Assembly: GCA_018650285.1 (NCBI GenBank) | Contig: JABIGF010000012.1 | Coordinates: 1 to 46,215 of the forward strand | DNA: 46,215 nt | Direction of reading: 5' to 3' | Source of the DNA: Methanobacteriota archaeon | GTDB taxonomy: Archaea; Thermoplasmatota; Poseidoniia; Poseidoniales; Thalassarchaeaceae | Shown here: piece after piece, positions 1 through 8,640 of the stretch | Position numbering within the stretch: position 1 is the first letter of the stretch | Layout: the number at the start of each line of letters is the position of its first letter | Notes under the pieces: model-generated | The model's database searches: none | What the model was told of the DNA's origin: nothing | Seen by the model: the letters and a program-made list of their open reading frames with translations, nothing else | Program-made: the position numbers and the translations under genes

Positions 1-1
1 T

Positions 2-265
2 GATAATGCCGATGCTTTCCCTAATGATGCATCTGAAACAATGGATTCCGATGGTGACATGGTCGGTGACAATGCCGACGCTTTCCCGAATGACGCTAAT
101 GAGACAATGGATTCCGATGGTGATATGGTCGGCGATAATGGTGATGTATTCCCAAATGACGCTAATGAGACAATGGATTCCGATGGTGATGGTGTCGGTG
201 ATAATGGTGACGCATTCCCCAACGATGCTAGTGAGACAATGGATTCCGATGGAGATGGTGTTGGA
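2..265 (+). repeat. Four 66-bp tandem coding repeats
   Basis: Four consecutive 66-bp units (2-67, 68-133, 134-199, 200-265) differ by only a few bases. Each encodes a 22-residue unit with the pattern DNxDxFPNDAxETMDSDGDxVG, and a degenerate fifth unit begins after 265. The Asp/Asn loops (DSDGD, FPNDA) resemble thrombospondin type 3 or dockerin-like calcium-binding loops. The high nucleotide identity suggests recent expansion, and the array continues past the left edge. Confidence 0.9.
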
Positions 266-616
266 GATAATCGTCAACTAGCATCTGAAGAGAAAGCAGC
301 ACAGCAGCAATTGATGATTATTGTTGCAATTGCGACTCTATTGGTGGGTGGTGCTGTTGCAGGAATTTTGCTTATGAGAAAGAAGGAGAATGTTGTAGAT
401 TCTGAGAAAGGCTTCAATCAAAATGTAATGTCAGGACAATTCCAACCAGTTGGTGCAGGTGTCCAACAGGCAATTGCTCAGCCAGTAGTGGCTCAACCTG
501 CTGTTGTAGAATCCGCTGTAGTCCAGCAATGGTCTGATGAAGCAGGTAATACTTGGAGAACAATGGATAATGGGACTACCTTGTGGTGGAACGGAACCGA
601 TTGGCAGCAAGTGTGA
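2..616 (+). CDS. C-terminal part of a repeat-rich surface protein with membrane anchor and Trp-rich tail
   Basis: The reading frame is open from the left edge, so the start lies outside the window. The visible 204 residues hold four and a half Asp-rich 22-residue repeats, probably extracellular and calcium-binding. A hydrophobic membrane segment (about LMIIVAIATLLVGGAVAGILL) follows, then a basic stop-transfer MRKKE. The cytosolic tail has a Gln/Val/Ala-rich linker and ends in a compact Trp-rich module (W..EAGNTW...DNGTTLWWNGTDW). The topology is that of a type I surface protein anchored at its C terminus. The Trp-rich end resembles the tail of the large surface protein at 20505-24674. The function is unknown; adhesion or cell-surface architecture is an inference. 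The next gene is convergent, 26 bp away. Confidence 0.8.
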   Translation, partial: DNADAFPNDASETMDSDGDMVGDNADAFPNDANETMDSDGDMVGDNGDVFPNDANETMDSDGDGVGDNGDAFPNDASETMDSDGDGVGDNRQLASEEKAAQQQLMIIVAIATLLVGGAVAGILLMRKKENVVDSEKGFNQNVMSGQFQPVGAGVQQAIAQPVVAQPAVVESAVVQQWSDEAGNTWRTMDNGTTLWWNGTDWQQV

Positions 617-642
617 GTGGTGCCGATTTGGTTCTGGGCATT

Positions 643-1092
643 TCATTCGCTAATAATTCGGCCTTTGGCATCTAGTAATTCAATAGTTAATCCTATTTCA
701 TTTACATCCTTGAGAAGGTCATCATGCATCTTGTCACTAAAAGCGTCGAGGGCAGCAAGTTGCGAACTCTTTGAAGGATCTCTGAGGCGGTCAATTATGT
801 GGTTTAATACACATGAAATTCCGTAGGCTTGGCCGGTCCGAAAAGCGTGGTCTAAACTACCTGCTTCAACATCCTCTGCAGTTCGTCGTGCTAACACTTG
901 ATTAGAGTACGCAACCATTGCACCATAGACTGTTTCCATCATTTGACTTGGTTCAGTCCAAGAGTCTTCTAGGCGGCCTTGAGCCTCTTCAATTGCCGCT
1001 TCTGCAGCCTCCTCATATTTGCGGAAAAGAGCGATTGGATCTGCCCCATCATCTGCAAGTGCGTCGTTGATAATTTCTCGCCAGTCAGCCAT
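643..1092 (-). CDS. Hypothetical helical protein, 149 aa
   Basis: No family was recognised. The chosen start is the ATG at 1092 (MADWREIINDAL), where the protein-like sequence begins. The frame stays open upstream to 1191, but those codons lie in the divergent promoter of the ribosomal cluster and look non-coding. The product is predicted to be soluble and mostly alpha-helical. It has an Ala/Glu-rich helix near residues 25-45 and a conserved-looking stretch around residues 85-125 (SLDHAFRTGQAYGISCVLNHIIDRL). There is no signal peptide or membrane segment. It is divergent from rpl18e and convergent with the surface protein on the left. It is probably a real gene, because codon use is normal and no better frame competes. 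Confidence 0.65.
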   Translation of the reverse strand: MADWREIINDALADDGADPIALFRKYEEAAEAAIEEAQGRLEDSWTEPSQMMETVYGAMVAYSNQVLARRTAEDVEAGSLDHAFRTGQAYGISCVLNHIIDRLRDPSKSSQLAALDAFSDKMHDDLLKDVNEIGLTIELLDAKGRIISE

Positions 1093-1163
1093 TAGAATCG
1101 TTTTCCGATTCCGGCCATATGTTTCAATCATTTCCCTACCATTCATACAAGTAATCCATAATT

Positions 1164-1178
1164 GGCCCCATAGGGGCC
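1164..1178. promoter_or_regulatory. Inverted repeat in the promoter region of the ribosomal cluster
   Basis: GGCCCC-ATA-GGGGCC is a perfect 6-bp inverted repeat with a 3-nt spacer. It lies between the divergent gene ending its 5' side at 1092 and the rpl18e start at 1253. It could be an operator or a hairpin in a leader RNA. No factor can be assigned from the sequence. Confidence 0.35.
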
Positions 1179-1252
1179 TTGTCAAACTCACGCGGTGGGT
1201 TCATAACGGTTCGGTCGGTCGCCGAGTCGCCCAATACATCGAGGGAGTTACT

Positions 1253-1618
1253 ATGAGTGCACAAAAAGTGAAGACGAATGAAGCCTTGGTCGATCTCATT
1301 GACCAGCTAAAGGCCCAGTCTCGAAACACCGGTGCAGCATTGTGGCGAGATGTGGCGCTAAGGCTTGAGAAGAGCCGTAGCAATTGGTCGCAACCCAACC
1401 TAAGTCGTCTAAGCAGACACGCAGCGGATGAGAAGTTTGTTCTCGTTCCTGGTAAATTGCTTGGTAGCGGCGAAGTTAGTGGGAAGCAGACTGTAGCCGC
1501 ATTCAGCTTCAGTGCTCAAGCCCGGTCAAAAATCGAGGCCGCTGGCGGCAAGACAATGAGTATCGCAGAATTAATGGATAAAAATCCAAAAGGAACGGGG
1601 GTGTTTATCCTTGGATGA
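1253..1618 (+). CDS. rpl18e: 50S ribosomal protein L18e
   Basis: Archaeal/eukaryal large-subunit protein, 121 aa, the usual length for archaeal L18e. The sequence starts MSAQKVKTNEALVDLIDQLK. It carries the family's core with ALWRDVALRLEKSRSNW, then VLVPGKLLGSG, and ends with the typical KGTGVFILG tail. The ATG at 1253 was chosen over upstream in-frame codons because it gives the family length. The start is preceded by a purine-rich stretch (gagggag). It opens the cluster L18e-L13-S9-RpoN, a gene order typical of archaea. Its stop overlaps the L13 start by 8 bp, so the genes are almost certainly co-transcribed and translationally coupled. Confidence 0.95.
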   Translation: MSAQKVKTNEALVDLIDQLKAQSRNTGAALWRDVALRLEKSRSNWSQPNLSRLSRHAADEKFVLVPGKLLGSGEVSGKQTVAAFSFSAQARSKIEAAGGKTMSIAELMDKNPKGTGVFILG

Positions 1619-2102
1619 GGAACCTACCACCTACGTTTTTGATGCTAGTGATTTAGCAATTGGTCGTTTATCTACCCATGTTGCAAAGATCCTTCTAAAC
1701 GGTCAAAAGAACGGTACACAAGACAGAGTTATTGTGACAAATGCTGAAAATGCAATTGTTTCAGGCTCTAAGAAATCCGTTTTTGCTACATACCGAAAGA
1801 AGTACGAATTGAATCACGCCCGAAAGGGTCCATTTTTCCCACGCATGCCCGACAAGATTCTCAAGAGAACAGTTCGAGGAATGCTACCATACCAGAAGAA
1901 GAGTAGTGGCCGCGCAGCTTTGCGTAACCTACGAGTTGTAATCGGCTGTCCTAGCCATCTTCAGGGTGATGAATTACCAGAAGGTCATGAACTTGCTGAC
2001 ATGTCAAAATTGTCAAGACCTCTACCATTGAGATTTGTTCGATTAGGAAAGATTTCAGAAAACCTTGGTGCTCCTATGGGGCGCGTTGGAGGTGACATTT
2101 GA
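1611..2102 (+). CDS. rpl13: 50S ribosomal protein L13
   Basis: Large-subunit ribosomal protein, 163 aa, slightly longer than many archaeal L13 proteins. Family signatures are [24 protein letters not shown] at the N terminus, [15 protein letters not shown], and the central [33 protein letters not shown]. The start must be TTG at 1611, since no in-frame ATG precedes the conserved N terminus and the frame overlaps the L18e stop. The stop TGA (2100-2102) overlaps the ATG of S9 by one base. These overlaps imply translational coupling in one transcript. Confidence 0.95.
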   Translation: MDEEPTTYVFDASDLAIGRLSTHVAKILLNGQKNGTQDRVIVTNAENAIVSGSKKSVFATYRKKYELNHARKGPFFPRMPDKILKRTVRGMLPYQKKSSGRAALRNLRVVIGCPSHLQGDELPEGHELADMSKLSRPLPLRFVRLGKISENLGAPMGRVGGDI

Positions 2103-2554
2103 TGGCACGTAAGAAGAAGTTATCAGTTGAGACAAGTGGTAAGCGTAAGACTGCAATTGCTCGCGCAACAGTCAAGCCTGGAAAAGGCAGAGTGCGTGTT
2201 AATAGCAAGCCAATTGAAATTATTGAGCCAGATTTGGCACGCCAGAAGGCAATGGAGCCTCTAATTATTGCAGAGTCAATGCGTAGAATAGGTGACGGTG
2301 CTGGAAAGGGCAACGTCGATATCAACGTCGATACCACTGGTGGAGGTGTGATGGGTCAAGTAGACGCAATCCGCACCGCTATTGCTCGTGGTTTAGTCAA
2401 ATACAACGGTGGCGCTGAAGGTGATGACGAGGAACTTCGTGATGAGTACCTACGTTTTGACCGTAGTTTGCTAGTAAATGACCCACGTCGAAAGGAGCCC
2501 AAACATCAACAAGGTCGCGGTGCTCGTAAGAAGTGGCAGAAGTCGTACAGGTGA
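2102..2554 (+). CDS. rps9: 30S ribosomal protein S9
   Basis: Small-subunit protein, 150 aa. It contains [26 protein letters not shown], the central [30 protein letters not shown], and the C-terminal [22 protein letters not shown]. The last residues KSYR match the usual S9 end that reaches the P-site tRNA. ATG at 2102 is preferred over TTG at 2099 because it gives the ATGA-type overlap with the L13 stop and a family-like N terminus (MARKKK). Third gene of the ribosomal cluster. Confidence 0.95.
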   Translation: MARKKKLSVETSGKRKTAIARATVKPGKGRVRVNSKPIEIIEPDLARQKAMEPLIIAESMRRIGDGAGKGNVDINVDTTGGGVMGQVDAIRTAIARGLVKYNGGAEGDDEELRDEYLRFDRSLLVNDPRRKEPKHQQGRGARKKWQKSYR

Positions 2555-2565
2555 GGTGAGAAGAG

Positions 2566-2772
2566 ATGTTAATTCCAGTAAGATGTTTCAGTTGTGGAAA
2601 TGTGATAGGTCAGCATTGGCCTGATTACAAAGCACGAACCGAGAATGGTGAGAATGCAGGTGATGTGTTGGCAGACCTTGGTGTCGAAAGATACTGTTGT
2701 CGCAGAATGTTTGTTGGTCAAATAGAATTGATTGATGAGATTTCTCCATTCACTGTCTACCGCAAACCGTGA
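2566..2772 (+). CDS. rpoN: DNA-directed RNA polymerase subunit N (Rpb10 homologue)
   Basis: A 68-residue subunit that binds zinc and helps assemble the RpoD/RpoL platform of archaeal RNA polymerase. Family signatures are the N-terminal MLIPVRCFSCGNVIG and the paired cysteines in VERYCCRRMFVG. Together they form the CxxC...CC zinc site. Length and order match the archaeal family. A purine-rich stretch (gaggtgagaagag) precedes the ATG and could act as a ribosome binding site. Last protein gene of the ribosomal cluster; tRNA-Pro follows 13 bp later. Confidence 0.96.
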   Translation: MLIPVRCFSCGNVIGQHWPDYKARTENGENAGDVLADLGVERYCCRRMFVGQIELIDEISPFTVYRKP

Positions 2773-2785
2773 ACGAAAATCAATC

Positions 2786-2863
2786 GGGCCCGTAGGTTAG
2801 CTTGGTCAATACTTGACGGCTGGGGGCCGTTAGACTCCGGTTCAAATCCGGACGGGCCCACCA
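2786..2863 (+). tRNA. tRNA-Pro (GGG), CCA encoded
   Basis: A full cloverleaf can be drawn. The acceptor stem is GGGCCCG/CGGGCCC (2786-2792 with 2853-2859). The D arm is short, ending in a T-T opposition. The anticodon stem is GACGG/CCGTT with loop CTGGGGG (anticodon GGG at 2822-2824). The variable loop has 4 nt. The T arm is TCCGG-TTCAAAT-CCGGA, the discriminator is A at 2860, and CCA is encoded at 2861-2863. No intron. It may be co-transcribed with rpoN, since no clear TATA box fits in the 13-bp gap. Confidence 0.95.
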
Positions 2864-2945
2864 GATTTGATTCAGCATGTTGCGTATTTGTTGGTTGAAG
2901 TTTCATCAGAAACACTCATGGGTAGTACCCCTCAATCATCGGTAC

Positions 2946-3854
2946 ATGGCATCATCTGCGAAGTCGCTGAAGTTTTTGATAACGATTCTACTTGTAGTAA
3001 CATTGCTTGCTGCCCCAGTGTCTGCTCAGAATGATGCAGATGGTGATGGGATAGAGGATGATGATGACGAGTGTCCTGACACTGCCTCAGGGGATTCAGT
3101 TGATACATTCGGTTGTTCTGAAACTCAGAATGATACTGATGGAGATAGAGTCCTGAATGGTGACGACCAATGCCCTGATACACCTGCAGAAGAAGAGGTA
3201 GATGCTGATGGATGCTCAAGCCGACAACGTGAAACGATTAGTGGCGGTAATAATTCTACATTAACAGACAGCGATGCAGACGGAGTGATAGACGATGATG
3301 ATGAGTGTTCGAATACCGAGGTTGGTGCCGAAGTAAATTCAGTTGGGTGCGCAGCATACCAATTTGATACCGACCGTGACGGAGTGATAAATGAGGATGA
3401 TCAATGCCCAGACACTCCTCGCTCTGAGAGGGGTGAGGTAGACAGCCAGGGTTGTACCCCATTCATGGATGAGACATTAGCAGAAAGCGTGCCAATTGTC
3501 GGGCGCATCAGTAATGGAAACGCAATCAGTGCAGGAACGGTTTCTATGATGTTTGGTGCAATCGGTTGGACTTGGCGTGCAAGCCGAGTCATCGGAGTGA
3601 CCGGCGGTGGTGGAAAGCGCCTCAAGAAGAAGTATTTGACTCGAATTAAGAAGGCAAAATCAAATGTTGATCTACGGATTATTAGAAAGGAATTGAATAA
3701 AGTCAACGATAAGGGCAAATTGCCAGATGGTGCTTATGCAGATTTGATGACCGCACAGGAACAGCGCAGTATCGTATTGAGCAATCAATCCTCAAGTGGT
3801 CAACAACCGGGTGGAACAGTTGGTCTACGTCCATCAAAGAAGCCAGGTCAATAA
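2946..3854 (+). CDS. Secreted thrombospondin type 3 repeat protein with C-terminal basic domain
   Basis: 302 aa from ATG 2946, chosen because it directly precedes a signal peptide (KSLKFLITILLVVTLLAAPVSAQ). Residues about 30-190 hold four or five TSP3-like repeats. Each repeat has the form DxDGDGxxxxxDxCPDT...GC, with paired cysteines and acidic calcium-binding loops. A moderately hydrophobic segment follows (AISAGTVSMMFGAIGWTWRASRVIG). The last 100 residues are a basic, helical tail (KRLKKKYLTRIKKAKSNVDLRIIRKELNK). That tail may be cytosolic if the hydrophobic segment spans the membrane. The family is common among cell-surface proteins; the specific role is unknown. It is followed by the giant surface protein on the same strand. 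Confidence 0.75.
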   Translation: MASSAKSLKFLITILLVVTLLAAPVSAQNDADGDGIEDDDDECPDTASGDSVDTFGCSETQNDTDGDRVLNGDDQCPDTPAEEEVDADGCSSRQRETISGGNNSTLTDSDADGVIDDDDECSNTEVGAEVNSVGCAAYQFDTDRDGVINEDDQCPDTPRSERGEVDSQGCTPFMDETLAESVPIVGRISNGNAISAGTVSMMFGAIGWTWRASRVIGVTGGGGKRLKKKYLTRIKKAKSNVDLRIIRKELNKVNDKGKLPDGAYADLMTAQEQRSIVLSNQSSSGQQPGGTVGLRPSKKPGQ

Positions 3855-3926
3855 TCCAAATCTGCTCAAAGGCGAAAAGACGGTGAGCCGAAGAGATTGA
3901 TAGGGGGGGCACCTCATCGGCGATGC

Positions 3927-6900
3927 ATGAGCGATAGTCGTGGACGTGCAATGTCAGTTACTTTGTTGATGTTAATGTCAATTTTTACCGCATTATTGAC
4001 AACAACAAGTGCCACAGTTATCTCAACAAACACGACTTGGTCTGGTGAAGTTTCAATTGATGATAATATACAAATTATGTCAGGAAAAACCTTGACAATT
4101 GAAGAAGGAACAAACATTACAGTTACTGGCGATTATATCATTACAGTAGATGGTTCCGTTGTAATTGATGGCCTTCAATCTAAACCAGTCACGATTACGA
4201 ACAATAACAATCCTGGCGGCTTGAATAGTAATACCGGTTGGTGGGATGGTTTTCTAGTTACAGCAACCGGGAATATTGACGCATCATGGTTGGAAATATC
4301 AAGGGGTAGAAGGTCATTTGAAGTGGCTGGTTCAGTAACTCTTGACAACGTTACAGTGGATAATTCATTTTTTGGTGCAGATGTTTCTGGTAGCGCTTCA
4401 GTTACTGATTTTAACTGCCAAAATATAGATTTTACCTGTCTTTCAGTTCTTTCAGGTGCAACAGTTTCAGCAAATACAGTTTCAGTATCAGGCTCAAGTT
4501 ATGGTGTTGAAAATGGTGGCTCTCTCACACTTGATGGTTTGCAAGTTTCCCAATCAGGTTTTGCTGTAGTGATTTATGATGGCGCATCTGGTAGTGGCCA
4601 AAATATTGGGATTGATAATTCAACAATTGCAGTGACTAGTCGTGATGCAACATCTTTCACAATTGATTCAATGCAAGTTGATGATACAGGTCTATTACTC
4701 GATTCAATTGGTAGCGATGGTTTGCAAATTTCAGATGTTACAGGTAGCGGCATTGATCGTTTGATTGTTGGAACAAACATGGCCGATGTAACTCTAGACA
4801 ATATTGTTGTCAGTGGTAGTGGTGCTAGTGGATGGATGGTTGCGGCTGAAAATTCTGGTACCTTAATGTTGAGAAATTCAACATTGACTGGTTTTGATGC
4901 TGGTTTGAGAATGACAGGTAGTGGAACTCATGTGTTGGAATCAACATCTATTTCTGCATCTGGAACAACTTTTGACATTAGCGGGTTAGGCCGCCTTGAA
5001 TCATATTCCTCATCATTCTCAACAACAACAGAATTGGGATACCTCTCTGGAATTGATTCACAATGGATTACATCTTCTCTTTCTGGTGACTCAAGTTCAA
5101 ATGGTTTAGAATTAATTGATGGGAAGCATACCTTTGTTTCATCAAGCATTTCACGAAGTTATCTCTATGCAGACTCAAGTTCTGTTGGACTTGGTGTGAC
5201 ATGGGGCGATGTTGAAGCAAATGGATTAACCCTTACTGGATGGTCTGATGGTATTCAGTGCCGCACAGAGTGTTTGATAGATGGAAGTTCATTGACAGCC
5301 GAACTAGGGGGCGTACAAGCCGGAAATGGCATCAGTATTGATGGTGGGGCAGTAACTCTTGACTCTCTTACCACAGGTAGTGCATTGCATGGGGTTCATG
5401 TGGCTCAAGGAGAGTTACACCTGTCCGATTGGACAGCTTCAAGCCACGGTGGCTCAACCCTTCTTGTTGATAGTGGTCAGACGGCAGTAGTTCGCAATTT
5501 ACCCGCATCATCGTCTAACTCACCCTGGGATGCCGAAGGAGATGGTTCACTCTTGTTTGGCGGAGCATCAGCGCGTGTTAATACAGCAGATTATGAGGAA
5601 TTTACCGAATCAACAATTTCTGTTACTGACCTATCTAGTATTGCAGTTTCTGGAGTCAATGTGATGGTGCATGGATTTAGTGAGGTAACAGATACCAATG
5701 GTGAAGTGGATTTACCATTGTTAGTGGCTGGTAGCAACGTGTCGGCAGATGATGGCACATATGGTGTTTCAGATGTAATTTCACCACCTGGTGGAACACT
5801 TCAACTTCCTGTAATTCCAAGTACTGGCCCATGGGTAATTCCTATGGGTGTACATGCTGTATTGATTGGTAACAATTACACCGCGCCTGCTGGCGATGAT
5901 GTAACAATTTCAACAGCAGCATCTTTGACTTTGAAGAATGCACATTTGTCAGTTCCTAGTGGCGATATTATCGTTGAGGGGAGTGGGAAATTAATTGGCA
6001 ATAACGGTTCAACTGATGCAGTAGTTAGGACGACTGGTGCTCATGCAATTGAAGGAATAGGTGCCGGACTGACAGTGCAAAACGACTTCCATCATGGTTG
6101 TTCTTGGGTTGAGCATGTTTGGTCTGGATTGAATGTTGAAGGTGATTTTTATCTTGAGCAGTCTTGTAGTTTGAATATTTACGATGGTTCTGTATTAGGT
6201 ACGATTCACCCCTCAATGGGTGGTTACTTTTCTCTCAGTAATTCGGCTATTATCAGAGTAGTTGATTTCGGTGAGCCAGTGGTTGGTGCAACGGTTACAG
6301 TACAAGGAAATCAAGTAACAACCAATCAAGAAGGCATGGCGAGTTTTTCAGCAACTTACAGAAATGTTACAGAAGTTTCAGACTCTAATTCGGGGTTGCT
6401 TCAAGTATACATTCTTCGTAATGGGCACAGCCAAATTAGAAATTGGGATTCTACTGAACCAGCTAATATCGATGTAATGATGTCAACAGTAAATGGTGGA
6501 TATCTTGCGGAATGGTTGCGATTAGATGCTGCATTCTCTCCATATTATTTAGATGATAATTTGACAATTACAACAGGTACAACATTGACAATTCAGGCGT
6601 TTTCTTCTCTTAGTGTCAAAGCCGATAGAGGCATTGCAGTATCTGGTGTTTTGGAGGCAAGTCAAGCCAGTATCGGTGGCAATGATTGGAATGGTGTCAC
6701 TTTATTGGAAGGTGGCATGGTAGACTTGTTGGATGGACAAATGATGGGCGGTTCGCTATCTGTAGGTACTTCAAGTTCAGCAATTCTCGATGGGATGATT
6801 GTTTCAAATAATCCACTTCTTGTAAGTGGTACAGGAGATTTACAGGTCAAAGATTCTCTATTGCATTTGGCGGATAACTGCATTTATGCAAATAGTGGAG

Positions 6901-8627
6901 TGATTTCAGTTAGTGGTACTACGATACAGGATTGTAGCCAATCTGCAGTTTTGTTGACACAATCAGTTGTTGATTTCAATAACGTTACAATTGGAAGTGG
7001 CAATGAGCAAGGCCTTCACCTGCGTGGCAGTACTGGTTCTGTCATGGATATAGAAGGTGGTCAACACGATGGGGTTGGTCCTGCAGTCCACCTTGAAATG
7101 GTAGATTCGGGTCTTGTCTTGAGTAATATGAATCTCTCTGCAGGAGATGGTTCTCCAGCAGTTGCTGTTGAATGGTCTGACATGGTTGTAATGAGTGATA
7201 GCGAAATATATGGTTCTCCAGGAATGGTTCTTGACCACAGTACGGCCTCAATTTCATCAGTCAATTTCCATGGCGATAGTGTTGGCGTCGCATTAGATAT
7301 TGAAGGTGGGCGCGCAGATGCGTCACAGTTCTCAAACTGCAATTTTGAAAATTATGGTACCGCAGTTCACCTAATTGGTGATGAAGGCGATCTTGAGATG
7401 CCTTCACCGCGATTTAATGGTAACCAATTCCAAGTAACAACTGCATATTTTGCTGATGGGTTGAGTTTTATCTCTGAATCAGAAACAATTCAAGGTAGTA
7501 TTGAAGCATTTGGAACAAAGACATTTGTTGCAGAGATATGGAACCCAATATCATTTGAATCATCAAATATTAATGTATCAGGGGCGGCCTCAATCGTTGC
7601 AGGTTCAACTTGGAATATTCAAGCGGTAGGGGATGCTGGCGCCATTCTATCTGATGCTACAATACAAGTTACAGTTTCATCATTTGATGGGGTTGTAGAA
7701 GAACAGATGGTTACTACTGATACTAGTGGTGGCAGTGCTTCAATTTCAATTATTTACCAAGCGTGGTCTGAATCGGGTTCTTCAGTTGCTTCAGTAGCGT
7801 CATGGAGTGCGAGCGCCCCTTCCTACATTGAGACTCAAGGTAGTTGGGTGCCAAGTGAGTCATCATCACGAAATATAGTTGCTCAATTAACAAAGAATCA
7901 AGACCCTACAGTGAGTATAAATTTGCCTTTCCCAGATGCTGAGGTTCAAGAGGGGCAGAGTGTCAATTTTAGCGCAACAGGTTTTGATGCTGATGCCACA
8001 CAAGGTGCAGAGTTGAGTTATGTTTGGTACATACGTGCTCAGGGAGAAAATTCACCGGGTGAACAGATATTCACAGGTAGTTCTGGAATGTTAGATTACA
8101 TCGGCGAAGTTGGAGTATACATTGTAACTGTGATTGTAGCCGATTCTTGGGGCGGCAGTGCATATGATGCGTTGACAATCACAGTCATTTTAGATGACGC
8201 AGATAATGATTTCATCAGTACGTGTGCAATCAATGGGCCAAATGCATGGTATGATTTGGAAGAAGATAGACCATGTGGTCCAGATATCTATGACGACGAT
8301 GATGATAACGACCGTATTTCTGATTCAAGAGATGTATTCCCGTTTGACCCATGCGCTCATTCTGACCATGATTTAGATGGATTACCAAATTCATTATTGC
8401 CAAATTGTGAAACCGATTTGATTGAAGATGATGATGATGATAATGACGGCACTCTTGACAATGTGGATCCTGACCCAATGGATGCTACTGTTTCAGGAAG
8501 CGATGAAAGCAGTTCAAGTTCAAGCGTATTTTCGCCTTCTGTGATTATACCAATATTATTGATTATTATTGTAATAGTGGCTATTTTCTTGCGCAGTTCT
8601 CGCAACGAATTTGGTGAAGTAGAGTAG
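3927..8627 (+). CDS. Giant cell-surface protein with beta-helix repeats, PKD-like domain and C-terminal membrane anchor
   Basis: 1,566 aa from ATG 3927, which gives a signal peptide (VTLLMLMSIFTALLTTTSA). Most of the chain (about 35-1300) is Ser/Thr/Gly-rich with short repeated strands of the type LxxSxxxVSGS..GxxV. This is the pattern of right-handed parallel beta-helix (pectate-lyase-like) surface proteins. A PKD-like domain starts near residue 1322 (DPTVSINLPFPDAEVQEGQSVNFSATGFD). Acidic DxDxD loops with a few cysteines follow (about 1420-1515), then a Ser linker. One membrane span lies near 1535-1555, with a short cytosolic tail RSSRNEFGEVE. Likely an S-layer-associated or adhesion protein, or a polysaccharide-interacting one; no catalytic motif was seen. 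The small membrane protein gene starts 13 bp downstream. Confidence 0.8.
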   Translation: MSDSRGRAMSVTLLMLMSIFTALLTTTSATVISTNTTWSGEVSIDDNIQIMSGKTLTIEEGTNITVTGDYIITVDGSVVIDGLQSKPVTITNNNNPGGLNSNTGWWDGFLVTATGNIDASWLEISRGRRSFEVAGSVTLDNVTVDNSFFGADVSGSASVTDFNCQNIDFTCLSVLSGATVSANTVSVSGSSYGVENGGSLTLDGLQVSQSGFAVVIYDGASGSGQNIGIDNSTIAVTSRDATSFTIDSMQVDDTGLLLDSIGSDGLQISDVTGSGIDRLIVGTNMADVTLDNIVVSGSGASGWMVAAENSGTLMLRNSTLTGFDAGLRMTGSGTHVLESTSISASGTTFDISGLGRLESYSSSFSTTTELGYLSGIDSQWITSSLSGDSSSNGLELIDGKHTFVSSSISRSYLYADSSSVGLGVTWGDVEANGLTLTGWSDGIQCRTECLIDGSSLTAELGGVQAGNGISIDGGAVTLDSLTTGSALHGVHVAQGELHLSDWTASSHGGSTLLVDSGQTAVVRNLPASSSNSPWDAEGDGSLLFGGASARVNTADYEEFTESTISVTDLSSIAVSGVNVMVHGFSEVTDTNGEVDLPLLVAGSNVSADDGTYGVSDVISPPGGTLQLPVIPSTGPWVIPMGVHAVLIGNNYTAPAGDDVTISTAASLTLKNAHLSVPSGDIIVEGSGKLIGNNGSTDAVVRTTGAHAIEGIGAGLTVQNDFHHGCSWVEHVWSGLNVEGDFYLEQSCSLNIYDGSVLGTIHPSMGGYFSLSNSAIIRVVDFGEPVVGATVTVQGNQVTTNQEGMASFSATYRNVTEVSDSNSGLLQVYILRNGHSQIRNWDSTEPANIDVMMSTVNGGYLAEWLRLDAAFSPYYLDDNLTITTGTTLTIQAFSSLSVKADRGIAVSGVLEASQASIGGNDWNGVTLLEGGMVDLLDGQMMGGSLSVGTSSSAILDGMIVSNNPLLVSGTGDLQVKDSLLHLADNCIYANSGVISVSGTTIQDCSQSAVLLTQSVVDFNNVTIGSGNEQGLHLRGSTGSVMDIEGGQHDGVGPAVHLEMVDSGLVLSNMNLSAGDGSPAVAVEWSDMVVMSDSEIYGSPGMVLDHSTASISSVNFHGDSVGVALDIEGGRADASQFSNCNFENYGTAVHLIGDEGDLEMPSPRFNGNQFQVTTAYFADGLSFISESETIQGSIEAFGTKTFVAEIWNPISFESSNINVSGAASIVAGSTWNIQAVGDAGAILSDATIQVTVSSFDGVVEEQMVTTDTSGGSASISIIYQAWSESGSSVASVASWSASAPSYIETQGSWVPSESSSRNIVAQLTKNQDPTVSINLPFPDAEVQEGQSVNFSATGFDADATQGAELSYVWYIRAQGENSPGEQIFTGSSGMLDYIGEVGVYIVTVIVADSWGGSAYDALTITVILDDADNDFISTCAINGPNAWYDLEEDRPCGPDIYDDDDDNDRISDSRDVFPFDPCAHSDHDLDGLPNSLLPNCETDLIEDDDDDNDGTLDNVDPDPMDATVSGSDESSSSSSVFSPSVIIPILLIIIVIVAIFLRSSRNEFGEVE

Positions 8628-8640
8628 CTGAGGTGATTGA

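Noticed and set aside
2-265. Regular repeats that might be read as a CRISPR array
   Set aside because: There are no spacers; the 66-bp units are contiguous, in frame and encode a coherent Asp-rich repeat protein.
6025-7342. Antisense open frames across the giant beta-helix gene
   Set aside because: Their composition is that of the opposite strand of a Ser/Thr/Gly-rich gene; no start signals or protein-like features support them.
8281-8450. GAT-rich stretch as a microsatellite
   Set aside because: It encodes in-frame Asp-rich calcium-loop-like segments of the surface protein; the low complexity follows from the protein.
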